Origin: an uncultured Aquimarina sp. | GTDB taxonomy: Bacteria > Bacteroidota > Bacteroidia > Flavobacteriales > Flavobacteriaceae | Direction: 5' to 3' | Length of the DNA: 64,000 nucleotides | NCBI GenBank assembly: GCA_947497175.1 | Contig: CANMFM010000006.1 | Span: 186,001-250,000 of the forward strand | Shown here: in pieces, positions 43,707 to 52,359 of the stretch | Position numbering within the stretch: the first letter of the stretch is position 1 | How the letters are laid out: each line of letters opens with the position of its first letter | Made by a program: the position numbers and the translations under genes | Notes under the pieces: generated by a model | What the model saw: only the letters and a program-made list of their open reading frames with translations | Database searches by the model: none | What the model was told of the DNA's origin: nothing

Positions 43707-45362
43707 ATGAAACCCGAAACTAAATATACTAAAAGTGGAGATGTTAATATTGCATATCAGGTTTTTGGTTCTGGTTCTATTGATCTGGTGTACATTCCGG
43801 GATGGGTTTCGAATATTGATTGGATGTGGACTTGTCCAGAACTGGTTGATTTTTTACAGGAATTGGGCAAAATGGCCCGGGTTATTCTATTTGATAAGAG
43901 GGGTACAGGACTTTCTGATCGTATCATGAAGTTTCCAACCTTAGAAGAACGTATGGATGATATTAGAGCCGTGATGGATGCCGTAGATTCACAAAAAGCA
44001 GTTTTGTTTGGACATTCTGAAGGAGGATCTGTTTCGGCATTGTTCGCTGCTACATATCCAAATCGTACTATTTCTCTAGTTACTTTTGGCATATTTGCCA
44101 AACGGAAATATGCCCCAGAGTATCCTTGGGCGCCGACCGACGAAGAACGCCAGGAGGTATATGATATGATTGAAAACAACTGGGGAAGTGGAGAGATGAA
44201 CTTGGAATCACTGGCTCCCTCTAAAGCAAATGATAAAGTGTTTATGGATTGGCTGGCAAGCTATTTTCGTTCTGGTGCGAGCCCCAGTGCAGCCATGATG
44301 TTAACCAAAATGAATACTCAGGTAGACATTATCGATATCTTAGGCTCTATAAAAGTTCCTACCTTAATCTTGCAACGTACTCATGATATCGATGTGAAAA
44401 TTGAAGAAGGACGATTTATAGCCAAACGTATACCCGAGGCAAAATTTGTTGAGTTCGAAGGGAGTGATCATTTGTTTTGGACCGGCAACACCGAAGCAAT
44501 ATTGAAAGAGATGAAGTCTTTTATTCTAGATCTAAGACCAGAACTCATTTATGAAAAACAACTCTTCACCATAATGGTTGGGCGCCTCTTATCATCAGGA
44601 CTCAATAATCCCGAACATGAAGCACTTATTAGGCAATATGCAAAACAATATAAGGGGAATATAATTGATTATAATTCGCAAACATTCACCATAACTTTTG
44701 AAGGTCCTAGCAAAGCTGTACGCTGTAGTATGGATTTAGCTGATGCTATTAAAAGTCTGAATGCACAATTGGCTATAGGGATTCATATTAAAGAGTGTTT
44801 TGTGAGAAATTGTATTTGTGAAGAAACTGAAGATTTTGCAGCAACAATATTTAAACAACCTGTACCCGGACAAATTATACTTACTCAAACTGTTAAGAAT
44901 TTGCTAGTAGGAGTGGGTGTAAGTTTTACATCATACAACGCGATGTTTGAAACCGAAACAGGAGAATCTCTGTTATTATTTAAAGTCGACAAAGAATTGG
45001 GACATGATATACAGTCTGATAAAATTAATTATACTAGACTTCCGAAAAATCATTCTTTTCTAAAAAAAGTATTGCAAAACATCAACAATCATTTAAGCAA
45101 TGACTATTTTGGTGTAGAAATGCTCTGTAAAGAAGTAGGAGTTAGTGAGCGACAATTGCAGCGCAAACTAAAAGCTATTACTAATAAGTCCCCTAATCAA
45201 CTAATTAGCTCTGTACGCTTGCAACGTGCTAAAGAACTTATTTTGAGTCAACAAAATACAATATCCGAGATTGCTTTTCAAACAGGTTTTTCTAGCCCTT
45301 CTTATTTTTCTAAGTGCTTTAAAAAAGAATTCGATATAAGTCCTTCTGATCTAATTGATTAA
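43707..45362 (+). CDS. Alpha/beta hydrolase, cyclase-like and AraC DNA-binding fusion
   Basis: The 551-aa protein joins three modules. Residues 1-272 are an alpha/beta hydrolase with a complete triad: GHSEGG (S104), D227 in THDID and H255 in GSDHLFW. Residues about 285-425 resemble a class III nucleotidyl cyclase (TFTITFEGPSKAVRCSMDLA, LAIGIHIKECFV, then PGQIILTQTVKNLL), as in known hydrolase-cyclase proteins, but the metal-binding aspartates and the GD of active cyclases are not seen. Residues about 450-551 are an AraC HTH (CKEVGVSERQLQRKL, then EIAFQTGFSSPSYFSKCFKKEF). No signal peptide, so cytoplasmic. Likely a ligand-sensing regulator; the ligand may be a small ester or lactone. Confidence 0.82.
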   Translation: MKPETKYTKSGDVNIAYQVFGSGSIDLVYIPGWVSNIDWMWTCPELVDFLQELGKMARVILFDKRGTGLSDRIMKFPTLEERMDDIRAVMDAVDSQKAVLFGHSEGGSVSALFAATYPNRTISLVTFGIFAKRKYAPEYPWAPTDEERQEVYDMIENNWGSGEMNLESLAPSKANDKVFMDWLASYFRSGASPSAAMMLTKMNTQVDIIDILGSIKVPTLILQRTHDIDVKIEEGRFIAKRIPEAKFVEFEGSDHLFWTGNTEAILKEMKSFILDLRPELIYEKQLFTIMVGRLLSSGLNNPEHEALIRQYAKQYKGNIIDYNSQTFTITFEGPSKAVRCSMDLADAIKSLNAQLAIGIHIKECFVRNCICEETEDFAATIFKQPVPGQIILTQTVKNLLVGVGVSFTSYNAMFETETGESLLLFKVDKELGHDIQSDKINYTRLPKNHSFLKKVLQNINNHLSNDYFGVEMLCKEVGVSERQLQRKLKAITNKSPNQLISSVRLQRAKELILSQQNTISEIAFQTGFSSPSYFSKCFKKEFDISPSDLID

Positions 45363-45484
45363 CATTGAATTTCTTATAAATTATAAAACGTGTGCCTTTT
45401 AAGAATTTTATATAATCTGTAATTATACATAATTCGTTATGCTATTTTAAATGCTACATTTGAAGATGCAATTGTAGTATATTT

Positions 45485-46162
45485 ATGAAGAAGAAAGAAA
45501 ATGCAAGTAAAAGAATAAAGAAGCCATGGCCTACTAAAGATGCTATGGAGCAGGTGTATGAAATGAAACTTTGGGGCAGTGGTGAGTCTGACTTTTATTC
45601 GGGAGTAGGATCGCATCTTCCCGAAATAGTAAATCCATATATAGATATTTTAATTTCATTTTTGAAATCTTTTACATATCCTCTAGTTGTATGTGATTTG
45701 GGTTGTGGCGATTTTAATGTAGGAAAAAAACTAGTAAAGCATACTAAGAAATATGTTGCCGTAGACATTGTGAAAGACCTAATAATGTACAACGAAGAAA
45801 AATTTGTAGCTGAAAATTTAGAATTCCGTTGTTTGGATATTGCAACAGATGATTTGCCCGATGGAGATTGTGCCTTATTAAGACAAGTTCTACAACATCT
45901 ATCAAATACCGAAATACAAAGTATATTAAGTAAGTTATCGAAATATAAATATATTATTTTAACAGAACATTTACCGACAGGCGATTTTGTACCAAATATT
46001 GATATTATTTCTGGCCAGGGAATTAGACTAAAAAAACAAAGTGGATTGAATGTCTTAGCGCCACCTTTTAATTTTAGGGTTAAAAAAGAAAAACAATTGT
46101 TGGCCGTTATTTTAGATAGATATAAGGGGAGTATAGTAACTACATTATATCAAATTTTTTGA
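45485..46162 (+). CDS. SAM-dependent methyltransferase
   Basis: The 225-aa protein has a class I methyltransferase fold. Motif I is VVCDLGCGDFNVGKK (68-82), the acidic residue after beta-2 is in KYVAVDI (D94), and the later LLRQVLQHLSN resembles motif IV/V of small-molecule or sugar methyltransferases. The basic N-terminus (KKKENASKRIKK) may only add charge. The substrate is unknown. It is convergent with the YihY gene, 24 bp apart. Confidence 0.8.
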   Translation: MKKKENASKRIKKPWPTKDAMEQVYEMKLWGSGESDFYSGVGSHLPEIVNPYIDILISFLKSFTYPLVVCDLGCGDFNVGKKLVKHTKKYVAVDIVKDLIMYNEEKFVAENLEFRCLDIATDDLPDGDCALLRQVLQHLSNTEIQSILSKLSKYKYIILTEHLPTGDFVPNIDIISGQGIRLKKQSGLNVLAPPFNFRVKKEKQLLAVILDRYKGSIVTTLYQIF

Positions 46163-46186
46163 TTTTGAATGCTGTTATTTGCGCCA

Positions 46187-47089
46187 TTACGTTAATTTTT
46201 CGGCATAAGAAGCCGGTTGTATTCCTCCACCATATCGTTTTGCGATAACTTTAGTAAATTCTGCTCCGAAGAATAAAATGAGACTCGAATAAGAAACCCA
46301 TAATAGGATTAAAATTACAGATCCTGCAGCACCAAATGTAGACCCTGGATTAAACATGCCAAAATAGATGCCAAGAGCTGTTTTTCCTATCATAAATAAA
46401 ACGGTAGTGATAAAAGCTCCTAACCAGATATCTTTCCATTTCATCTTTACATCTGGGAGTATTTTATAAATCATTGCGAATAAAATCGTGGTTAATAATA
46501 AGGATAGAATAAAATTTACACCTTGGATCAAAACCACGATAAGATCTGGAAAATGAGCGCCGATCCAGTCTGTCATTGCGGTTATTATAGCGGTAAGGAT
46601 CAAAGAAGTTAATAATAGAAAACCAATCATGAGAACCAGTCCCAATGAAAATATTCGGTCTTTAATCATTTTAAGTATTTCACTTTTGGGTTTTGGTTTT
46701 ACGCCCCATATTGTATTAAGAGACTTTTGAAGCGAAATAAACATCCCAGTGGCTCCATACAAAAGTGTAACTACCCCTATAACAATAACTAAGATTGATT
46801 GTTCTTGATCAACAGCATTTTCTAGCATTACTTCGACTGTTTTGCCTGCATCTAATCCTAAAACAGCTGATATTTCTCTAATGATTTTATCTTTTACTTC
46901 AGATTTTTCGTAAAATAAACCCGCTGTTTGAATGACAATAATGAGTAAAGCCGGAAATGAAAACAAGGCATAGTAGCTTACCGCAGCACTCATTTGGAAA
47001 GGTTCATGAGAATTCCAGTTTTTAAAAGTGGTTCCAAGTGTTTTGAAGAACGATTGTAAAGGGACTTTTGTCATTTTCATCATAGCCAC
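46187..47089 (-). CDS. YihY/BrkB-family inner-membrane protein
   Basis: The 300-aa protein has six membrane helices and the YihY pattern: AAVSYYALFSFPALLIIVI near the start, LYGATGMFISLQKSLNTIW in the middle and WLGAFITTVLFMIGKTALG, then FGAAGSVILILLWVSYSSL. Members were once called ribonuclease BN, wrongly; the function is unknown, with transport or envelope roles suggested. It starts 3 bp after the phosphatase stop, so the two share an operon. Confidence 0.9.
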   Translation of the reverse strand: MAMMKMTKVPLQSFFKTLGTTFKNWNSHEPFQMSAAVSYYALFSFPALLIIVIQTAGLFYEKSEVKDKIIREISAVLGLDAGKTVEVMLENAVDQEQSILVIVIGVVTLLYGATGMFISLQKSLNTIWGVKPKPKSEILKMIKDRIFSLGLVLMIGFLLLTSLILTAIITAMTDWIGAHFPDLIVVLIQGVNFILSLLLTTILFAMIYKILPDVKMKWKDIWLGAFITTVLFMIGKTALGIYFGMFNPGSTFGAAGSVILILLWVSYSSLILFFGAEFTKVIAKRYGGGIQPASYAEKLT

Positions 47090-47092
47090 AAT

Positions 47093-48739
47093 TTAAGGAA
47101 TAATTTCTTTTATAGTTTTGCCAGAACTACCGTTAGGTAGCGATATATTAAGTAAGAATGCAAGGGTATGTGATATATCAGAAACTACTGTTTTTCGATA
47201 CGTTTCACCTGCCTTTATATTGGTGCCGTAGAACAACAATGGTACATGTGTATCATACGTATAACCACTACCATGAGATGAACCTGTTTTAGAGTATGCC
47301 ATGGTTGAAGGTGCTAGTGTATACACAACATCTCCACTTCTTTTTAGGTGAAAACCGTTTTGCAGTAGTGCCGAAACATGAAAGGTATATGTATTATTTT
47401 TCAAATTATCGCGAGTGAATACCTGATCTATGTCTTTAAGTTTTAGTAAATAACGTACGATCTCCTGTTGAATTTGAACGGCATTTAACCCTTCTTCTTG
47501 AATTAGTTGGGTATTTAGATAAACTTGATTATTCGTACTGGTCTTAATTATATCTTTAATCTTGTACTTAGCGTATATATAATTTTTTAATCCGATATGA
47601 ATTGATGCTTCTTTAAAGTACCCTGAAGGAACATCAAGTGTATTGAGATATTTCGGTACTTGCGAAGCCCCATGATCAGAAGTCAAAAAAAGTAAATAAT
47701 CATTGTTGCCAACCTCTTTATCTAAAACGTTCAATAATCTTGCAATGTCAGTATCTAATCTCAGGTAAGCGTCTTCAATTTCCTTAGAGTTTACTCCAAA
47801 ATTATGACCGATATAATCGGTGCTAGAGAAACTAATTATAAGAAAATCTGTATCTGTATCTTTTCCTAGACGTTCTTCTTTGATTGCAGCTATAGCGAAG
47901 TCAGTAGTCAAGCTATTGCCAAAAGGTGTATGTTTTATGATATCGTATTCACCATTAAATTTTTTCAACGTGTCTAAGTCATAAGGAAAAATGGGTTTTT
48001 CTTTACCTCTAAAACCTCTTTCATATGCGGTGTCATCTTCTCCACTTTCGCTATAAGAGGTAATTTCATGTAGAGTATCCCAAGTTCTAAAATAGGAATC
48101 CGCTTTATAAGATTCATTAAATCGGGTAACCCAATTTGGTAGTGTATTAAGATAATATGATGAAGATATCCAGCTTCCTTGGTCTTTACCCCTAAACCAA
48201 TAGGCTGCACTGGCAGTATGACCACCCGATAAAATCGCTGCTCGATCTTTTATTGAGATACTAATGGTTTTACCTCTCATCTGTGTATGAAGACGATTTT
48301 GATCTGCAATAGTAGTCGTTAAAAGTTTAGAAGGTGACTTTTTGCCCTCGTAGCTGCTAGTGCCAACTGGAGAAACTTTATCATCAACAACACAGTAAGT
48401 TTTTTGATCGAGAGATCGATTATACCAACTATTTCCGATGATTCCATGATTCTTTGGGGTAGTTCCTGTAAAAATAGAAGCATGTCCGGGGGCAGTTGTG
48501 GTCGGAATGTAGTTAATATGATGATTTTTACAATTAAAACCGTTTTGGATAAGTCTTTTAAAGCCATCTTGACCCAATCGATTATAAAACCTGGGGAGAT
48601 AATCATATCGCATTTGATCCACTACAATGGCGACGACCAATTTTGGTTTAGGAGTATCATATTGTGATATTGATTGCTTTGCTTGTACGGTTAAACAAAG
48701 CATTAGCGACCCATAAAATATTTTGTAAAATAAACTCAT
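47093..48739 (-). CDS. Secreted PafA-type alkaline phosphatase/phosphodiesterase
   Basis: The 548-aa protein has a signal peptide (first ~20 residues, ending VQAKQ) and the alkaline-phosphatase superfamily core. VVDQMRYDYLPRFY holds the first metal-ligand Asp, TTTAPGHASIFTGTTPKNHG the Thr nucleophile of PafA-like enzymes, DYIGHNFG and TSDHGA the later ligands, and SHGSGYTYDTHVPL the closing block. PafA frees phosphate from small phosphomonoesters in the periplasm. It is the first gene of a two-gene operon with YihY and divergent from CotH. Confidence 0.9.
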   Translation of the reverse strand: MSLFYKIFYGSLMLCLTVQAKQSISQYDTPKPKLVVAIVVDQMRYDYLPRFYNRLGQDGFKRLIQNGFNCKNHHINYIPTTTAPGHASIFTGTTPKNHGIIGNSWYNRSLDQKTYCVVDDKVSPVGTSSYEGKKSPSKLLTTTIADQNRLHTQMRGKTISISIKDRAAILSGGHTASAAYWFRGKDQGSWISSSYYLNTLPNWVTRFNESYKADSYFRTWDTLHEITSYSESGEDDTAYERGFRGKEKPIFPYDLDTLKKFNGEYDIIKHTPFGNSLTTDFAIAAIKEERLGKDTDTDFLIISFSSTDYIGHNFGVNSKEIEDAYLRLDTDIARLLNVLDKEVGNNDYLLFLTSDHGASQVPKYLNTLDVPSGYFKEASIHIGLKNYIYAKYKIKDIIKTSTNNQVYLNTQLIQEEGLNAVQIQQEIVRYLLKLKDIDQVFTRDNLKNNTYTFHVSALLQNGFHLKRSGDVVYTLAPSTMAYSKTGSSHGSGYTYDTHVPLLFYGTNIKAGETYRKTVVSDISHTLAFLLNISLPNGSSGKTIKEIIP

Positions 48740-48849
48740 AACCTTAATGTAATGAAAATCCTTTTACTGTTTGGTATGTTTTATGGATTAAGATAAAAAT
48801 TATAGGAATAACGTTATGATTTTAAATCTATACTGTCCATTTTTGTATT

Positions 48850-50313
48850 GTGGTAATATATGCACGTCATTTTAAACAGTACTTTTTATCTGGGATTTTA
48901 CTATTCTTTGGTTTTGGGACTACAGTGGCTCAGTCAAAACATACGATTACACCAGCTAAAGAACAGTATGGAATCGATCAGAAAAATAAAATTGCCGTAT
49001 GGAGCTATGACCTTAAATCAATCGAAAGAGCACAGAAAGATTCTGTACGTGTAGATTTTGATAAAAACGTACAATTTAACGAGCTTGTAGAAAACATATC
49101 CTATAATACAAGTTATGGTTTGAATTATAATGGCGTCGCTCTTAGATTATATCTTACAGAATTACCGATTGTAAAAATTACTGTTGATTCTATAAAAGAT
49201 GAACCAAAAACTTCATCGGTATTCTCATTTTCCAGTAAAGATACTGTGATTAATGCCATAGCCGGGATAGAATATCGAGGTAATATATCATTGAAATTCC
49301 CAAAAAAAACGTTCGATCTTGAGTTTTGGCAAAATTCTGAAGATAAAAAATCAAAGGATCTACAGTTTCTTGATTTAAGAGAAGACGATGATTGGATTCT
49401 GGATGGACTGTATAATGAGCCTTTACGATTACGATCGTATATGGCAAACAAATTATGGGTTTCAATACATAAGCCTAATTATTTAGACCGGGAGGAAAAT
49501 GCCAAAAGTGGGATTGATCTCAGCTTTGTCGAAGTATTTTTAAACGATAAATATATAGGAGTTCATGCATTAATGGAGCAAGTAGATCGAAAATTGCTTC
49601 AACTCAAAAAATATGAGAATGGAAAAATAAAAGGAGAGTTATTCAAAGCTTCTAGCTACGACGGGGCACCTTCCTTTAAAACCGTACCAAAATATAAAAA
49701 TATTTTTCCGCATTGGGCAGGATACGAAATTGAATATCCATTTATAAATTACAAAGCACAATGGAAAGACTTATATCGATTCACAAAATTAGTTGTCAAG
49801 TCTAAGGAAGTAACGTTTAAGAAAAAAATTGCAGAAAAATTTAATATAAACAATGCTATCGATTACTTTTTATTTATTAACCTGATTCGGGCTACAGACA
49901 ACCTGGGTAAAAATTTCTATGTAGCAAGATATGATAGAAATATGCCGTATTTTAATATTCCCTGGGATTTAGATGGTATATTAGGTACTATTCAAGATGG
50001 AAAAAGAATTTCTACGACAGATGATATACTTAGCAATGGGCTATTTGATAGACTATTAAAAGTTAATCCAAATGATTATCGTAAGCGATTAAAAAACCGT
50101 TGGTTTACACTAAGAGATAAAGAATTTAGTAACAAGTCCTTGCAAAACTATATTCAGGGATCTTATGATTATTTTGAAGAAAATAAAATATACGAACGAG
50201 AAGCGATCGTATGGCCAACAGAAATACCATTAGAAAATCACCTGAAATATATGCAATCCTGGCTATCCAAACGGCTTCAATATCTAGATCAATATTTTGA
50301 TGCCTTAGATTAA
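48850..50313 (+). CDS. Secreted CotH-kinase-family protein
   Basis: The 487-aa protein starts at a GTG (48850) and has a signal peptide (FLSGILLFFGFGTTVAQ). The CotH domain covers about 135-450: GIEYRGNISLKFPKKTFDLE, VFLNDKYIGVHALMEQVDR, ELFKAS and NIPWDLDGILG, the last holding the catalytic Asp. CotH proteins are atypical secreted kinases; in Bacillus CotH phosphorylates spore-coat proteins. The substrate here is unknown. It is divergent from the PafA gene. Confidence 0.88.
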   Translation: MVIYARHFKQYFLSGILLFFGFGTTVAQSKHTITPAKEQYGIDQKNKIAVWSYDLKSIERAQKDSVRVDFDKNVQFNELVENISYNTSYGLNYNGVALRLYLTELPIVKITVDSIKDEPKTSSVFSFSSKDTVINAIAGIEYRGNISLKFPKKTFDLEFWQNSEDKKSKDLQFLDLREDDDWILDGLYNEPLRLRSYMANKLWVSIHKPNYLDREENAKSGIDLSFVEVFLNDKYIGVHALMEQVDRKLLQLKKYENGKIKGELFKASSYDGAPSFKTVPKYKNIFPHWAGYEIEYPFINYKAQWKDLYRFTKLVVKSKEVTFKKKIAEKFNINNAIDYFLFINLIRATDNLGKNFYVARYDRNMPYFNIPWDLDGILGTIQDGKRISTTDDILSNGLFDRLLKVNPNDYRKRLKNRWFTLRDKEFSNKSLQNYIQGSYDYFEENKIYEREAIVWPTEIPLENHLKYMQSWLSKRLQYLDQYFDALD

Positions 50314-50488
50314 TTTTTTTGAGGTGCTCTTATCAACAAAAAGAGAGCGCGCTTCACCAAAAGAGTCACCCTTTCTATCATATGCATTAACGTTGTTGCG
50401 ATCACTAACCTATCTTGCACCAATAAATGAAGTTTTGCACTTTTCACACGTATCCTTTTTAAAAATATTTTTAGTATTAACTACAAAC

Positions 50489-51067
50489 ATGACAATGGCG
50501 TTATCTAATTCTAAACTTTATGATAATAAAATCATCCCGACTATCATATTAAATGAAGCCAGGATTGCATTATCGCATTATCCAGAGTTAGATAATGTTT
50601 CTATAGAATTTAAATTTAAGCCTTCATTACGTCAATCTGTTATGAAAGCGCAGCCCAAACTAAATTCTGTTTTTAAGGCAAAGAATAGAAGAGCCTATGT
50701 CATATTGATGAGCAAAACATTTACGCTAGACGGAACAACGCTTCATTTGAAAGATATTCCAAAGAATGTACTTATTGGTTGGTTAGGCCATGAGCTGGGT
50801 CATATTATGGATTACAAAGAACGCAGTACGCTTAACTTAATCTTTTTTGGACTCAAATACTTTTTATCTGGTAATTATATACGCAAGGCAGAACGCATAG
50901 CAGATTCTTATGCTGTGCAAAGCGGTATGAAAGATTATATTCTTGATACCAAATCCTTTATTTTGAATCACAGTGACCTTTCAGAAAAATATAAAGCCAG
51001 AATTAAAAGGTTGTACGTGTCGCCAAATGAAATATTGAATATCGTAAAAGAACAACAAGCAAATTAG
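50489..51067 (+). CDS. Small zinc-peptidase-like protein (HExxH)
   Basis: I place the start at ATG 50489 (192 aa, MTMALSNSKLYDNK); the frame is open further upstream to a GTG at 50324, but that part is compositionally odd. The core is GWLGHELGHIMDYKERSTLN, a HELGH zinc motif, followed by KAERIADSYAV, which supplies a likely third ligand (E or D). It has no signal peptide, so it may act in the cytoplasm. I cannot name the family. The next gene follows 51 bp later. Confidence 0.7.
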   Translation: MTMALSNSKLYDNKIIPTIILNEARIALSHYPELDNVSIEFKFKPSLRQSVMKAQPKLNSVFKAKNRRAYVILMSKTFTLDGTTLHLKDIPKNVLIGWLGHELGHIMDYKERSTLNLIFFGLKYFLSGNYIRKAERIADSYAVQSGMKDYILDTKSFILNHSDLSEKYKARIKRLYVSPNEILNIVKEQQAN

Positions 51068-51118
51068 TTTGAATTTAAGTACCTTTTAGTATTCGATAAA
51101 ATCAAAAACTATATCACT

Positions 51119-52348
51119 ATGGAAAAAATACTCAATAAGGCTGAGCAACATATATTTGAGCTTTTTAAAAATGCGCTCCCTAAAACTTATCTATACCATA
51201 ATTATTTGCATACACAGCGTGTCTTCGAAACCGCAAAAGAAATTATTGATAGTTCTGAAACTGAAATTGACAAAGATAGTGAAGAAGCCGTATTGCTAGC
51301 AGCTTGGTTTCATGATGCAGGTTATATCAAAGGATCAGAAAATCATGAGCAGAGAAGTGTAGAAATTGCCGAAGAATTTTTAAAAGAAAATAATCTTGAA
51401 AAGGGAAAAATATCGTTGGTCAAAGATTGTATTCTGGCAACAAAGTTTGATCAAAAACCTAATTCTTTTTTAGAAGAAATAATCAAAGATGCAGATAGCT
51501 CTCATTTAGCGAAGAAGTATTTTACTGAAGTTAGCGAATTATTGCGGCAAGAATTAATGCTTGAAAAAGATATTACATACACTTCAAAGGAGTGGAGAGA
51601 AGAAAATATAAAACTATTTACAGAACAACACCAATACTATACCAGATATGCAATAGAAAACTGGGAGCCCAAGAAAAATAAGAATTTACTTAGTATTTTA
51701 AAGAAAAAGAAAAAAGGTAAAAAGAAACGTCAAAAAGAAGATCTAAAAGCAAAACTAAAAGCAAAATATAAGCACGAAAGCCCTGAAAGAGGTATACAAA
51801 CGCTTTACAGGGTAACTCTTCGTAATCATATTAAATTAAGTGATATAGCAGATACCAAAGCCAATATTTTGCTTTCTGTAAATGCAATTATTATTTCTCT
51901 GGCACTGGCAAACCTGATTCCAAAACTCGATGCTCCTTCAAATAGACATCTTATGATTCCCAGTTTAATATTGGTGCTTTTTAGTGTAGCTGCAATTATT
52001 CTTTCGATAATGTCTACCCAACCTAAAGTGACTGGAGGTGAATTCACCAGAGAACAAGTCACAAATCGTAAAGTGAATTTATTATTCTTCGGAAATTTCT
52101 TCAAAATGTCTTACGATCGTTATCAAGAGGCAATTGATGAAGTTATCAATGATAAATCGTATGTCTATAAAATGCTAACTAAAGATCTTTATTTACTTGG
52201 GCTGGTGCTAAAGAAAAAATATTCCCTTCTTAAGATAACATACATTGTTTTCACCATTGGAATTATTCTTTCGGTTGTTGCATTTATTTTCGCTTTTGCT
52301 AATGTAGAACTTGCAGAAAAGGTGGCAGAACCAATCATTTCAAAATAA
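51119..52348 (+). CDS. HD phosphohydrolase fused to PycTM-like membrane domain
   Basis: The 409-aa protein has an HD domain (about 22-185: His31, H65-D66 in AAWFHDAGYI, and Asp in IIKDADSSHLA) joined by a lysine-rich linker (about 186-222) to a membrane domain. That domain (about 226-395) has three membrane helices (249-267, 279-299, 373-394) and phrases such as LSDIADTKANILLSVNAIII and GNFFKMSYDRY, which match the Pycsar effector membrane family (DUF5706). In Pycsar defence, PycTM opens membranes after cyclic UMP/CMP binding. No pyrimidine cyclase gene lies nearby, so a housekeeping nucleotide-linked role is equally possible. Confidence 0.83.
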   Translation: MEKILNKAEQHIFELFKNALPKTYLYHNYLHTQRVFETAKEIIDSSETEIDKDSEEAVLLAAWFHDAGYIKGSENHEQRSVEIAEEFLKENNLEKGKISLVKDCILATKFDQKPNSFLEEIIKDADSSHLAKKYFTEVSELLRQELMLEKDITYTSKEWREENIKLFTEQHQYYTRYAIENWEPKKNKNLLSILKKKKKGKKKRQKEDLKAKLKAKYKHESPERGIQTLYRVTLRNHIKLSDIADTKANILLSVNAIIISLALANLIPKLDAPSNRHLMIPSLILVLFSVAAIILSIMSTQPKVTGGEFTREQVTNRKVNLLFFGNFFKMSYDRYQEAIDEVINDKSYVYKMLTKDLYLLGLVLKKKYSLLKITYIVFTIGIILSVVAFIFAFANVELAEKVAEPIISK

Positions 52349-52359
52349 CGGAAAAGACT

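Noticed and set aside
51119..52348. A complete Pycsar defence operon
   Set aside because: No pyrimidine cyclase gene is adjacent; the flanking genes are a peptidase-like protein and GH3.
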